Source: Isoetes taiwanensis
Taxonomy: Eukaryota; Streptophyta; Lycopodiopsida; Isoetales; Isoetaceae
DNA length: 64,000 bases
Assembly: GCA_021234155.1 (NCBI GenBank)
Contig: JAJEKV010000067.1
Location: 2,044,755-2,108,754, forward strand
Reading direction: 5' to 3'
Shown here: one piece after another, positions 45,400-56,324 of the stretch
How positions within the stretch are numbered: the first letter of the stretch is position 1
How the letters are laid out: every line of letters begins with the position of its first letter
Notes under the pieces: model-generated
What the model saw: only the letters and a program-made list of their open reading frames with translations
Database searches by the model: none
Told to the model about the DNA's origin: nothing
Made by a program: the position numbers and the translations under genes

Positions 45400-48300
45400 C
45401 TACATGACGCCGACACCCAGCAAAGGTCGCCGAAAGATGTGGCAATAAAGCCAAAGAAAATGCATCAAAAAACAGAAATTCTTTAATAAAAGACGCCCAC
45501 GCCGATCCCGTCCAGAGTAAAGGCCACCATGGTGCAGAAGGCCAATGAAGAACCGCCAGTGTGATACGAGCATGACACGCGGCTGCATGGTGATCGAGGA
45601 CAGAGAAAAAATGCATGTATATAAGCAAAATGGAGGAGCCATAGCCCATAAAGAACCAATAGATTAAAAATCATCTAGCACATAGAAAAAATGCATGTAT
45701 CTAAGCAAAATGAAGGAGCAAACACAAACCATTAACATCCAACATATAAAAATTAAATTCCCCAACACATAACAACCAACACATAATAACTATTGACATT
45801 AACAACCAACACATAACTACCATTGACATTAATTAACATAACCATTGGGTCCAACACATTTAAATTAAAATCCCCCTTAAACCCCCTTTGGTTTGGGTGC
45901 ATATTCACACGGGGGGTGACTCCGGGCAACGAGAGCCCTCATAATTGTATTTTGCACGTACGAAATCAACACTATATAGTATTCCGCTTGAAATCTTATA
46001 GTATTTTGCGAATCTTGTTATACAGTATAGCAAATTTTGTACTTGCATACCCCACAAACGAGGAGCTTTACGTACGGTGTAGCTTTTGTACGCATTAGTA
46101 CATCCATTTGAATACATCACGAAATCATAGGAAAACCTTAGTGAAAAGCGTACAAAAATACAAAGAAAACCCCCTGTTATTATGCTACATATTGATGCAA
46201 AAAATGTTTCCATTGATCGTATTCTAAGACAAGAAACCGTCAAAAAGTAGGTCCCATTACGCCTAGCAATGTCAAGGCAACTCTAGATGCATAAATGATG
46301 AGGCAATTAAATTGATGGCTTTGTGAAAACAAGAAGAGAACCCATTATAGTACTCATAAGAACCATCAAAAATCAATAATCGTAAAAAAAAATACTACAA
46401 AGGAACTTACCATAGTAAATATGTGAACAACAAGACCCCAAGCAAAAAACCCCCCAACATATGGAATACTTGGAACACAAGTCATGTAGCAATATTGAAA
46501 ATAACTAAGACGGCATACACAAGGCAGGGAACAATATTTTAACAACCCGGCAAATTGACATAAAAGACAAAGTGCAACCCGGCATATGTGGTGAATAAAT
46601 CTCTGGGCAATAAAAAAAAGAATGAAACCATGAGAATGCGATATATAAAATAGAAAAAAACAAAGACAAACCCGAGGAAACAACACATAGGCCACGAAAA
46701 GAAATTAAAGTAAAAATGCGGCGAACATAAACAAGAAGATCAACCGGAATAACCTGCACAACTATTGAAGAGTGTGGTGCATCAAAAAAAACAAGATAAA
46801 CCACAAGTGCAAAAAATAAAACCCAACAACTATGAGAAACCTAGAATGTAGAAGATAATACCACCCGAATAACGATATACCACCCGAAATGAAAGTGTAG
46901 TACACAAGATACAAACAAAAGTGCAAAAGATAAAACCCAAACCACCATGGGGAAATCCAAAACGCGGAAAAAGAATGCCACATATAACCACATGGGAACC
47001 ACAATATAAAAATAACATACAAAAGAGATATAGGCCTGAGAGATAACACGCAATTGAGGCCATATCGCAACCGACCATGAAAATGGAATGCATCAATGTA
47101 AAAAGACAAATGCATGGTGGCCACAAATCTATAAGCAATAAAAGGTAATAAACCATGGACTGCAGCCAGAGAATTATGAAAACAAGACAACATCCCAAGT
47201 AAACGCGACCACAAGACGGAAATGAGGAAAAAAGTGAGCCGAACATAAACAAGAGAAAAAATAATGAGGAGAGCATAAACCCATCTAAATAGTATGGTGC
47301 ATCGAATCCACGATAAAACACAATTATGAAGGTTAAAAAATCCGAAAACAACCATGAAAAAGCCTCAAATTCCAAGGATAATATCACATATATAAAAACT
47401 AGATGTCCATCAACTTGGAAAAAGTAACATACGAAAAGAGATAACATGGGAGGGAACCACCTCCTAAAACAAAAAAGCCCTAGACGCCTCATATTCAAAT
47501 GCAATTATGAATAAGACATGAGAAAAACATAGCCAAACCAAGAATCAAACCCAAATGACGTATGATGATAAGGTAAACTGCAATTAGATGCCCACCGAAT
47601 GTAAAACCAGGCATAAGTTCAAATGCAAAATTGATATCGAGGACATGCAGAAAAGAAATTTGGTCTAAAATCAACTTGACGGATTAATGAAGGTGAAGAA
47701 ACCCATAGAAATATGTGAATGAGCATGCAAAACAACGTGTGGAAAAACGAATGTGCGTAAGTATCCAATGAGACGGAAAGTATAAGAGCAACAACTGAGA
47801 TCACAAGGAAAGTACTGATTCAAAAATTAATATTAGGACAAAATAAGGCTAATATGGGCAAACACCAGATAAGAAATCAAATATACCATTTCCCCGATTA
47901 GCACGCCACAAATGACCAAACGCACTGTATAAGTCAAAAACAATGTATACTTGCAAAAAGACATCGTATAGAAAACACACTGCAAATTACTAATAAAAAC
48001 CCATGCCAAAGCACCATTCATAAGAGTAAATGTACTCTGAAAATCCCAAATAATGCCAGAAGCACAAATAACGAGGCAATCACTCCATGGATGCCTGGAA
48101 ACGAGAAGAAATTGCCTAATGTCATGCATAAGAACAATCCTATGAAAACGATAGTTGTAAGAAATGCTACAACAGTACTTTGACGTAGAAAATGATCGAA
48201 AAGAAAACTGTCTACATACCCTTAAGCAAGAACCCCAACATATAGAATACCTTTGCAAACTCCGGAAACCGGAGACTAACCTCTAGCCCAAGGGCAAGCC

Positions 48301-50050
48301 AACAAAAGCACGCAATTGATAGATGTGTAAGGGAGTAAAGAAGTGATAAGTGAAAAGTGTGTGAAGAAAGGAAAACGTGAAAAAATATGACAGGAAGACA
48401 GAGGTATTGAAGCATAATATAAATGTGAAAGGGAATAGAAAGAGAGAAGTTGAAAAACCATGGTGCGTGAAAAGGTGAGCACCCCTCACCCGGGGATGCC
48501 ACCTATTATACCAGACGGATTACCTCGCGCCGATGGTCCCCCATGTGGGCGCAGGAGCCTCCCACAAGAGAAGGGGGGCGGCCTGGTACAGGAGGCAGGC
48601 CGAAAAGAAGGAAGCTACCATAGGATTCGAAGACGGTAGGCCGGTAGAAGGGCAGGCAGGTAGAAGCCAAAAATAGGTAGAGAGAGTATGCAGAAAGGTG
48701 TGGAACGGTGGAGAGGCTCTAAGAGGGAACGAGGGAGCTTCCGTGGCAATCCCTAAGCCAAACGGATGGCCCGCATTTGACGGGTCCAAGAATAGGGATC
48801 TGAGCGAGAATCGAGCATGCCATGAGCTACAAACGATCATGGTGCATAGGGATCGAATCCAGATGGCCCTGTGCCATAGCTCGGATCTGCATGGCGGAAC
48901 AGGTCCATAAGTAGGCTGAACAGATTGTATATCCCCGAGCCAATCGAGTGGCGGAGGCCGCTACCGATGCCGGATGTTGGATGGCGGATCTCGCATGGCG
49001 GATCTGCGCGCCTTGAGCTCCCGCCCGGCACCAATGGGCCTGCTAGAACAAGGGAATCAAACCGCCCTCCCGGCCCACCGTAAAAAGCGACCCTCACAAA
49101 AAAATCCGAGAAACACAAAGAAGAGAGACAGAGAATCGCTTCCCGCCCATGCCGCTATCACGTAATCGAAAAGCAACAAGAGGGGATGGCTGCATCGAAT
49201 CCTCCTAGCCATCGTAATCAATCCTAAATAAGAATATAGTAGGAGCCACCTAGCCATAGAAACCGCACCAATAGGATGAATCATGCATGACGTTAAAACC
49301 GTGCAAATAAGAAACAAAAAACAATGCATAATGAGTCCAAATCACCGAAGTCCCGATCAAATGCCCACAAAATCTCGCAGTTGATTGCTCCAAATCGCTC
49401 CAAAACATGTGAAAGCCATATCGGCAGCTGAATGCCAGAGTCATGAAAAAAGATTAGAAAGGAAGACGGGATCAAGGTAGAAAATGGTGGATCCCAGCTC
49501 CAATGACTCCCAAACGCTGCGAAATTCCGAAACAAAGGGCCGCAAGAATAAAGGGCCGCGGACTTCGAACGTAAACCGAAAATGGCAGGGGCTAGTGCGA
49601 ACAAAGACAACAATAGAACAACGAAAAGTACAAGATGAATGGGGATTCCACATGCAAATACCTCAAACAACAGAACAAAGAAAACCTAGAAAATTCATGG
49701 TGATTCAACATGCGAATACTACAACAAGCAAAAAATAACAGAATAAAGAGAAATCTACAAGATTAATGGTGATTCATCATGCAAAAACATCAAACAAGAG
49801 AATCAAGAAATCTACAAGAGTCATGGTAATTCCTCATGCAAATACCTCCCACCGTGCAACCAAGAGCAAAATAGAAAAACGAGATCCACCAAAGCACTGA
49901 TACGGAATTCCAGGCATAATGAACAAGAGAAGAAGAAGGCGTACCTTCCAAGAAGGGTAAGAAAACTCGCGAAGAAGATGCCGATGGCGAGGACGTGGAC
50001 ACAGGAGCCGAAGGAGAAGTTCCAGAGGAAATCCATCAGTCGAAGAGCCA
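45400..50050 (-). other. Purine/pyrimidine-asymmetric interior of the YR element
   Basis: The plus strand is A/G-rich and the minus strand T/C-rich for about 4.6 kb. This creates many overlapping minus-strand frames of hydrophobic composition (for example 46830-47504, 46762-47355) that share no family motif and overlap one another. Short degenerate direct repeats occur, such as AAAATGCATGTAT.TAAGCAA at 45610 and 45689, AACATACRAAAGAGATA at 47015 and 47427, and TGCAAAARATAAAACCCAA at 46808 and 46921. I found no reverse transcriptase, RNase H or gag. Confidence 0.65.
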
Positions 50051-50053
50051 TGG

Positions 50054-50186
50054 GAAGCTACGAGAAAGAAGAAAATGCTGCTGTGAGAAGACGCCGATAA
50101 CCGGCCTGAGAATGGAACTAGCCTAATATAGGGGCTCGTCCTTTCCCAGAATGGCGATCCGATGGCTCGGATCGATGGGAATATGG
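50054..50186 (-). repeat. Terminal repeat A1 of the YR element
   Basis: Outer (right-hand) copy of repeat A, matching A2 at 44206-44334. On the minus strand it begins CCATATTCCCATCGATCCGA and ends ...TCTCGTAGCTTC. It marks the 5' end of the element in its own orientation. Confidence 0.85.
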
Positions 50187-50499
50187 AAGGTAAAGCTTAG
50201 AATTGCAAGGACAAAAAAAGCAACATTCTACTACTTTTCAAATAAGAATGTGCTTACCATTTAAGGATGAGTATTCATACAATTTGTGTCTTCAGCTTTT
50301 ATAGTGGTTGTATTTCAGCTATGAGAACAACCCTAAAGAATTCATTACAAACCACTTCAAATACAATATCCATGATGTGTCCCACATTCCCTCCCAACCT
50401 ACAATGTAATTTTTAAACTTTAAGCAATGACATGCTAATAAACGCATAGTTTTAATATGTGTTACTTTGTTGGCTCACGTTAAATGCCATTGAAAAACA

Positions 50500-50745
50500 T
50501 TTGCAGAGCCTTTGATTTCAAATTGAATTGAGGATGCTCATTGAACTTCTTTTCAATAAGCATGCTAGGCGCATGAGTTTGGCCGGTGGAGAATCTATAT
50601 TCCAGTTCATTTCCCAGCTTTTGCAGCGCCTTTGACTTCAAATTGAATTGAATATGCTCATTGAACTTCGTTTCAATCAGCATGCTAGGTGCATGAGTTT
50701 GGTAGGTGGAGAATCTATATTTCCAGTTCATTGAGTAAATTCGTC
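50500..50745 (-). repeat. Two-unit tandem repeat, period exactly 120 bp
   Basis: GAATCTATAT at 50591 and 50711, TTGCAG.GCCTTTGA.TTCAAA and GCATGCTAGG.GCATGAGTTT mark two units with few differences. On the minus strand both read through in frame as a 40-residue unit (core THAPSMLIE, FNEH, QFNLKSKALQ) within a 92-codon frame at 50480-50758. In-frame, near-identical repetition might mean a repeat protein fragment, but no family is recognised and no neighbouring gene supports it. Confidence 0.75.
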
Positions 50746-50759
50746 TTGCCAGGCTCAAA

Positions 50760-51720
50760 ACATTTGATGAAATTTCAATGCTTTAATTTGTTTCTCACCA
50801 TGATACATAATGGTAATAGAATAGAATAGAATAGTTTGGTAGAAATTAGTCTCTACTTGATGGATAAAAAGTAAACATTCTAGACCAACATGTTTGACTC
50901 TACGTTCTGCAACCCTACCCTTCGACATAGAAGATTCTTCCTAAGCCTTGCAATGCCAATACTTGCAACGGAAATGCCTATGTCTGGAACAAGCAGTCTA
51001 AATGGGATGATTTTATTCACTTGGTGGAGTTCGCCTATAATAGCACCAAGCAGAAATCTTCCTAGATGTCACCCTTCATGATAAATTATGGATATCAATG
51101 CTTAACATCAGATACATGGCACAATCCAGTGTCCAAAGTTGAAGTCTCTCAGCAGATGTTATCGGATAGTGGAGGAGGTGAGAGGATACCTTCTAGCAGC
51201 GAGAAGTAGGCAGAAAAACATATCCGATAAGCACAGAACGGTAAGGGTCAAAGTCGGGTCAAGGCATCAGTTTTTGCGACTCAAGATTTCTAGAGTTGTA
51301 TAGCCTTTGCAGTGGTTCTTACCAGCAAAATTCAATTCAATTCAATTTTAAGCTTTGGTAACAAAATAATTTGACCAAAAGAACCATGATCTAAAACCAA
51401 GACTTCCATGTTATAGTTGGGTGTTAAGTGCCAGAATTTTTGAGATTAAAGCTGGTTCAAACATAATAGTGTCCGATATTTACCTCTCTGTGGACCACTA
51501 TCTATCTATCTATCTTAGCCTGTTTGCCTTTGGTCAGCCATGTCTGTCTTAGCTTTTTTTTTTTTTTTTTTTTTGTATTAAAGTCATTTGCACATGTTTA
51601 ATATTATGGTCTACTTGTCTCAATCTCTTGGATTTTTTTACAAGCTTGGAGGTAGTTTTTTGCAGTTCCTCCATTGTGCCTTCGGGGTCTCAATTCTTAG
51701 TTAATCTTACCCCATGGAAT
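50760..51720. other. Intergenic with simple repeats
   Basis: Holds a (GAATA)n tract at about 50815-50835, a (TATC)n tract near 51502-51516 and a T run near 51558-51574. No gene was recognised. Confidence 0.5.
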
Positions 51721-51930
51721 TTCTAGCTGCATGTGGAAACCTTACCTATTTTCCTCCTTGTGCGGAAACCCTTTCTATTTCCTCCTCCTGTGGAAACCCT
51801 TTCTAATTTCCATCATGCAAGGAAATCGGGAAGGGTTTCCACTCAAAATTTGAATTTTGGGGTGACGTGCACTCGATGAACGTGCGCCTTAATGTCGGGC
51901 GTCCGTGTCAAAAAGCGTGAGCTATAAAGC

Positions 51931-52429
51931 TTCTGGTATTCCGGTGGTTGAGGTGGACCATCAAGCTCATATTAAGTGTGCTGAGAACCTATCCTCATGT
52001 GCAGTCCTTGGTTATTTTACTAATGGCTATTTGGATTTTTCACGGTTCCGTATTTGGTTATCTCGGCTTTTGAGACGCCTTCAGCTTCCTCCTTTTCAGT
52101 CCATCAAGTTGTTGGCGAAAAACTTTGTTCTTATTATGTTTGAAAGTAGTGATGCAGTCGACTCTTTGGTATCAAGAGGGATTGATCCACTTGGTGGGGA
52201 GTATATGATGTATCAGTATTACTCTCCTGGTTTTACACCAGATATGGTTCGCGCATTAAAGATGCCTTGTTGGTTCTCGATACCTAATCTTCCTCCTGAT
52301 CTAATGGCCCATCAATTTCTAGTTGCAATTGCAACTAGTCTTGGGGTTCATATCTCACATTCCATCATGAACGGTCCGAGGATTTGTGTCTCAATGCCGC
52401 TGGACTCGGCTTTACCGTTGTATGTATAG
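51931..52429 (+). pseudogene. LINE ORF1 (DUF4283-type gag-like) fragment
   Basis: The open frame passes from flank to insert; the element-derived part starts SGIPVVEVDHQAHIKCAENL. Family-like blocks follow in order: CAVLGYFTNGYLDFSRFRIW, then KNFVLIMFESSDAVDSLVSR (the 'G.FLF.F....A..VL..G' block), then YYSPGFTPDMVRALKMPCWF and SIPNLPPDL (the 'W.PGF......VPVWVR.P.LP' block). These are features of DUF4283 proteins encoded by plant LINE ORF1, which bind element RNA. The C-terminal zinc knuckle is missing and the frame ends at 52429; downstream DNA to 53000 is degenerate. Confidence 0.7.
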
Positions 52430-53130
52430 TGGTGAAAAGTGGGCCTTGGTATAAGAAGATGGATCTTAAGCTTAATGGTCCGAATTAGCCCGCTTGTTTC
52501 CTCGACAAGGAGGCTTTTGCTAGCTTTCACGAGGCACTCGTGCATCTCGTGCATCTGTTCAACCTTCTTCTCAGGCTCAAGCTCCCGTTGTTACTTCTTC
52601 ATCTATTCATGATCAACCTTTATCAGTTGTGTTGCACTCCTCATCCGTGGAAGATGCTCTAAGTCCGATTCAACGATTAATCGCCTTTAGCGCCATCATC
52701 GTGTACACTGTAGTTCATTCGTCTCTCCATGTTGATGCTTCTTCCTCTCATCTCTCATGTTTACGAGGTTGTTGTTATGGCTGATGGTCCTAAGCTTCGT
52801 GGCGCAAAAAGAGTCGTGGCGGCGCAGTCAATTGGAAGAAGGCGGCGGAAAGAAGTCTGTTATGTCATCTCACGAGGCTATCCGGCCTCGTTCTATTCAG
52901 TGGCATGATAATTTGATGTCTGTTGATGATCATCTCGATGTGGTAGACCATGTTGAGTGTGATGAGGCCATTAAACGCCTCAAGGTCGCACAAGGAGTGT
53001 GAGTATATCCTGTGTATGGGTGGTTTTGCTTAGTGGACTATTTCGTCCTCTAGGTTTTGAGTCCTATGTCACAGGTCCCTTGTATGTATCTTAATTTTTC
53101 TTGATAATAGATTGTCGTCCTTCAAAAAAA
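51931..53130 (+). mobile_element. ORF1-only LINE copy with poly(A) and 21-bp target duplication
   Basis: The insert ends in an A run (53124-53130) and is flanked by a 21-bp direct repeat containing GCGTGAGCTATAAAGC at 51910-51930 and 53131-53151. It therefore arrived by target-primed reverse transcription. Its 5' part encodes a gag-like ORF1, and its 3' part is a non-coding end of the type ATGTATCTTAATTTTTCTTG. The ORF2 endonuclease and reverse transcriptase are missing from the middle, although 5' truncation would normally remove ORF1 first. This indicates an internally deleted source copy or a separate non-autonomous family. Confidence 0.85.
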
Positions 53131-53340
53131 AAAAAGCGTGAGCTATAAAGCCTCACGTGTGTAATATTTTGGGAAAAAAAATAATTTCGTGGAAACCCAT
53201 CCTGTTTTCCACGATAACCCTTCCGATTTTCCAATATGGAAACCCTTCCAAATTTCAGAAATTGGAAATTCGGAAGGGTTTCCATAGAAATTCGGAAGAG
53301 TTTCCTTAGAAAATCGGAAGGGTTTCCATGGGAGGCCAAC

Positions 53341-53870
53341 CCAAATCGGGTGTACTTAAAACCATCGATAGAAATATGCATCTATGAAGCAATAGAAATA
53401 TGCATCTTATATGCTTCGATTCTATGATCTATATTTTGCCACGTACAAAATATTCTAGATGTAGGGTCTAAGAAAGTGCCACTAAACATGGACTAGAGAA
53501 GGACAAGCATTCATTTCTAAACGGACCTACTTCCTTATTAAAAGTTGACTTCAGTTTGTTGATAAGAACCCATGTGTGGTGGTGGTGCCGATTGTCCATT
53601 TTACATTCGGGAAAAAATAAATTAGCTACAGAATTCCAGGACAAGACAACAATAATTTGAGCATTTGTATTTTCTAATCATATTTTGTCACATTGTAAGG
53701 GGCACAAAACAGAGTAATTTATTAAGGAAATATTTACAGCAATCTGCAGCAGATGCATTTTCTTAGAGAGCAAGAAATCTGCTAGGTATACAGAAACATC
53801 AGAAATCGGCAGTTTTTTGAATCTGACAGAGCCAATCTAACAACTTTTTGCACAAAAAATTGCAAGAATT
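53341..53870. other. Intergenic, nothing recognised
   Basis: AT-rich. ATAGAAATATGCATCT is repeated at about 53368 and 53391. No gene or element boundary was seen. Confidence 0.5.
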
Positions 53871-53874
53871 GCAG

Positions 53875-54153
53875 CTAATGCACGGCCATAGGCAAGCTCC
53901 AATGGTTATAAGTAACAGCGCCAGAAGCCAAGCCTTTTGTAGCAGCCTTAAGCATTCGATGGCACAAAACTGTGATTCTTCTCAAAAGAAAAAAAGGTGC
54001 AACGAAATGGACCCGTACCTTTCTTGAAACCTTGAAAGCCCATCTAATCGGCCCTTTTGTTCCGCCATGTCCGAGCTTCACAACCGGAACCTTTCTGTTT
54101 TGCCTTCCTCTGCCGAGCCGCTCATACCTTCTGTACTTTGGAAGATAATCCAT
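53875..54153 (-). CDS. Small basic hypothetical protein
   Basis: A 92-codon frame starts MDYLPKYRRYERLGRGRQNR and continues KVPVVKLGHGGTKGPIRWAF with KVSRKVRVHF. It then has a moderately hydrophobic helix-like part, RRITVLCHRMLKAATKGLAS. The arrangement (short Arg-rich start, a 'KVV.LG' patch, a 'W.F/I.....K.R..F' patch, then a helix with a conserved M/L pattern) resembles small plant-specific proteins of unknown function usually encoded by one exon of 90-130 codons. I cannot name the family. The frame is complete from ATG to stop and its composition differs from surrounding DNA, which supports a real gene. Cell location and role are unknown. Confidence 0.5.
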   Translation of the reverse strand: MDYLPKYRRYERLGRGRQNRKVPVVKLGHGGTKGPIRWAFKVSRKVRVHFVAPFFLLRRITVLCHRMLKAATKGLASGAVTYNHWSLPMAVH

Positions 54154-54159
54154 TCCGAT

Positions 54160-55380
54160 CTGCTAATTAAAATACCACAAAATGGGCAGAAAAATCTCCA
54201 AAAGCAGAGCTTTTTCTAAGCAGTATCTCGAGCCCCTTTTGTACAAGAAAATAAACTGAAGCCGGAATTGCTCGAGACCTTGATATATGGTTTAGCCCCT
54301 TTTATATCTTGTAGTGATTTCTTGAATTAAAATTCTAAAAGCTGGCAATGGCCTTTGAAGATATATCTTTTGTAGTGGTTACTACAACTAAAAGCTAACA
54401 CAAATGACCTTTGAAGTATATTAATTATAGGACTTGCCTTTGGGCCATCAAACTAAATGGTAGCTGGCAAGTCCTCCTCACATTTGCACCCCTGTCTCTT
54501 TACGCCCATCTTGCAACTGAGGCGGCTCGGAAGCTATCACAACATGACCTTGGTCCACCTGACATCCTTAACAGCCAAAATTCAAGACCTGGCTATCTCA
54601 AAGGTGACCTCTTATCTCCACTAGAGGCGCCTTACAACCTTGGGACCTTCAATATTTGATAATGATCATCTCAGTTCATCCACTTTTATCGGCAATGCCA
54701 TCAAATTATTGAATTTTAGCATTCAACATGTTGGGAACTCCGTAGATCATGGTCGCCAATAATTGCATGGCCTTGGAATTTGATAATGTTGTAAACAATG
54801 TAAGATAAGCCACAAAAGCCTCCTCTGTCCCTCTCATGGGCACATGTCCCATAGGCATATGCCCCATATGACTTTTCTTATTACTTTCGTATACAATATA
54901 TGTTAGCTTGCTTCATTGGAACTTCGTAAAGTTGTCCCTTCTCAGAGCTAAATAAACTAAGTATTTTTTAAGGATACATTTGTTTCCTTCACTATTATAG
55001 ATTTTCCTTCTATACATGCTAGATATTTCGGCAAGATCGGACATTAAGATTTAATTGTGACGTTCCATATATTTATACGATATACGTATAACTATCCTGA
55101 CACGTCACCAGTGTAGTAGGACCATTGGGGACTAACATAAAAAGGTTTATTGCAATTAACTTAGCCTAATTAGGCTAAGTAATGGTATTAATTAGTAATG
55201 TAGGCTAATTAGAGAGTGCCACTTCGCCTAATTCAATTGGCCCAGAGGCAGCTTGCCATTTTGGGATGGCAAATTGGGCTCCCATCCCCAATTCTGCCCC
55301 AAATTCGAATTTGGGGGGAGATTGAGGAAGATAGGATCTGCTGCAGCCCTGAAACCTGATCTATACCATGGGGGTGAGAC
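54160..55380. other. Intergenic flank of the gypsy element
   Basis: Contains a 20-bp palindrome CTTAGCCTAATTAGGCTAAG near 55159-55178, with a degenerate half copy (TAGGCTAATTAG) nearby. Frames at 54411-54659 and 55253-55495 lack family features; the latter runs into the LTR. Confidence 0.5.
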
Positions 55381-55382
55381 TA

Positions 55383-55748
55383 TGTTAAAGGTCTGTCACC
55401 CCTCTAGCATAGCAACTCATTCTTTTCATGAATTACTCTACCCAGGAACTTGGAATATAGCAACACAAACAGCAGAAATCACAAACATACCATAGTATCT
55501 GCAAGCCATGCATCAAAAGTTTCGTAATCAGTTATTTCCAAGGACTTGGTGGCTATCATTTCCGCATCCATAAGGAACTTGTAAGAATTATTTGTATGCT
55601 TCTAAGTGAACAAGAATCAAAGGGAAATCATGGAAGAATTGCACATCGTTGCCTTGTTTGCCTTAGAATATACATTGCAAAAACAAAGCTAACATAATTG
55701 TTAAAACAAAGGATACTTTCATGTGAAGGAATGGATGAATACAACTCA
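55383..55748 (-). repeat. 3' LTR of the gypsy element
   Basis: On the minus strand it begins TGAGTTGTATTCATCC and ends GACCTTTAACA. It aligns end to end with 63594-63959 with about a dozen differences and no length change (both 366 bp), implying a moderately old insertion. The flanking bases also share ACTA on the plus-strand left side, so the exact outer edge may differ by 4 bp. Confidence 0.9.
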
Positions 55749-56324
55749 GTTATCCTTCACTGACTTGTACATGATCATCTGCAACGGGGTCAATAACTGG
55801 GTCAACTATGTCACATTCTTGCCCTCCATTCTTTGTGATGTTTCCTGTAATGCTTGTAGAAGACATAGAACTGCTTGAAGTGCAAGCTGCGAATCATAAT
55901 AAACTTTGGAAGGTTGAGTTAAAAAATTCTTGTGAGCCATTTCCTCAAATAAGTGCATACATTGTGAAGGAAAATGGTTTAACTTTAAGAATAAAGCAGT
56001 ATCCATGAGCGTTGCTTTGCATGACCTGTTGGGATCTATATTGATCAAAGTCTCTTTAGTAGCACTAGTAGATTCAATAGTGAGATATAATAGCTTGGAA
56101 TATTTAGCTTGTTGATAGATGACAAAATCTGGATGTTAGGCAACATCAATGAAAGATTTCAGATTTCGAAGAATCTTCTTTTGGCTGGTCCAAGAATCTC
56201 TCGGAATAATTGCCCAATTTATGAGGTGTTGACGTTCAGTTGCTCGCCACTCCAACCTGCGTTGAAAGCGTGAATCAAAATCTGGTGAGTCCTGGAGAGA
56301 TTGAGGCGCCTGTAAGAAATTCTT

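Larger units (their letters stand above)
43412..50186 (-). mobile_element. Degenerate tyrosine-recombinase element with split direct repeats (DIRS/Ngaro/PAT-like)
   Basis: Read on the minus strand: repeat A1 (50186-50054), about 4.7 kb of internal DNA, a tyrosine-recombinase ORF (45393-44362), repeat B1 (44363-44329), repeat A2 (44334-44206), about 760 bp, then repeat B2 (43447-43412). The order A1...B1-A2...B2 is the split-direct-repeat layout of Ngaro and PAT-like retroelements in the DIRS order, which replicate through a circle joined at B-A. No reverse transcriptase, RNase H or methyltransferase domain is recognisable inside, so the copy is non-autonomous, too decayed, or a different YR-only lineage. 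Such elements are known mainly from animals, fungi, protists and algae and are uncommon in vascular plants (general knowledge). Confidence 0.7.
51725..53340. repeat. Cluster of GGAAACCCTTCC inverted repeats, split by a LINE copy
   Basis: GTGGAAACC, CGGAAACCCTTTC and GGGAAGGGTTTCCACT at about 51731-51843, and GTGGAAACCC, GGAAACCCTTCC, GGAAGGGTTTCC and further copies at about 53190-53332, form a dense set in both orientations, including the hairpin TGGAAACCCTTCC...GGAAGGGTTTCCA near 53236-53284. A LINE copy at 51931-53130 lies between the two halves, so the original element was about 420 bp long. Confidence 0.65.

Noticed and set aside
46762-48502. Long minus-strand frames with strongly hydrophobic translations that look like multi-pass membrane proteins
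   Set aside because: They overlap each other in several frames, have no conserved motif, and arise from the pyrimidine-rich minus strand, which lacks stop codons and codes for Phe, Leu and Ser by composition.
50813-50836. (GAATA)n tract as the tail of an inverted LINE copy
   Set aside because: The shared LINE 3' tag is not found next to it on either strand.
55383-55748. A duplicated host exon, because the LTR contains an open stretch ending at a donor-like ATG|GTATGT
   Set aside because: The two copies have equal length, TG...CA ends and an adjacent tRNA-Asp primer site, so they are LTRs; the open stretch is short and has no family match.
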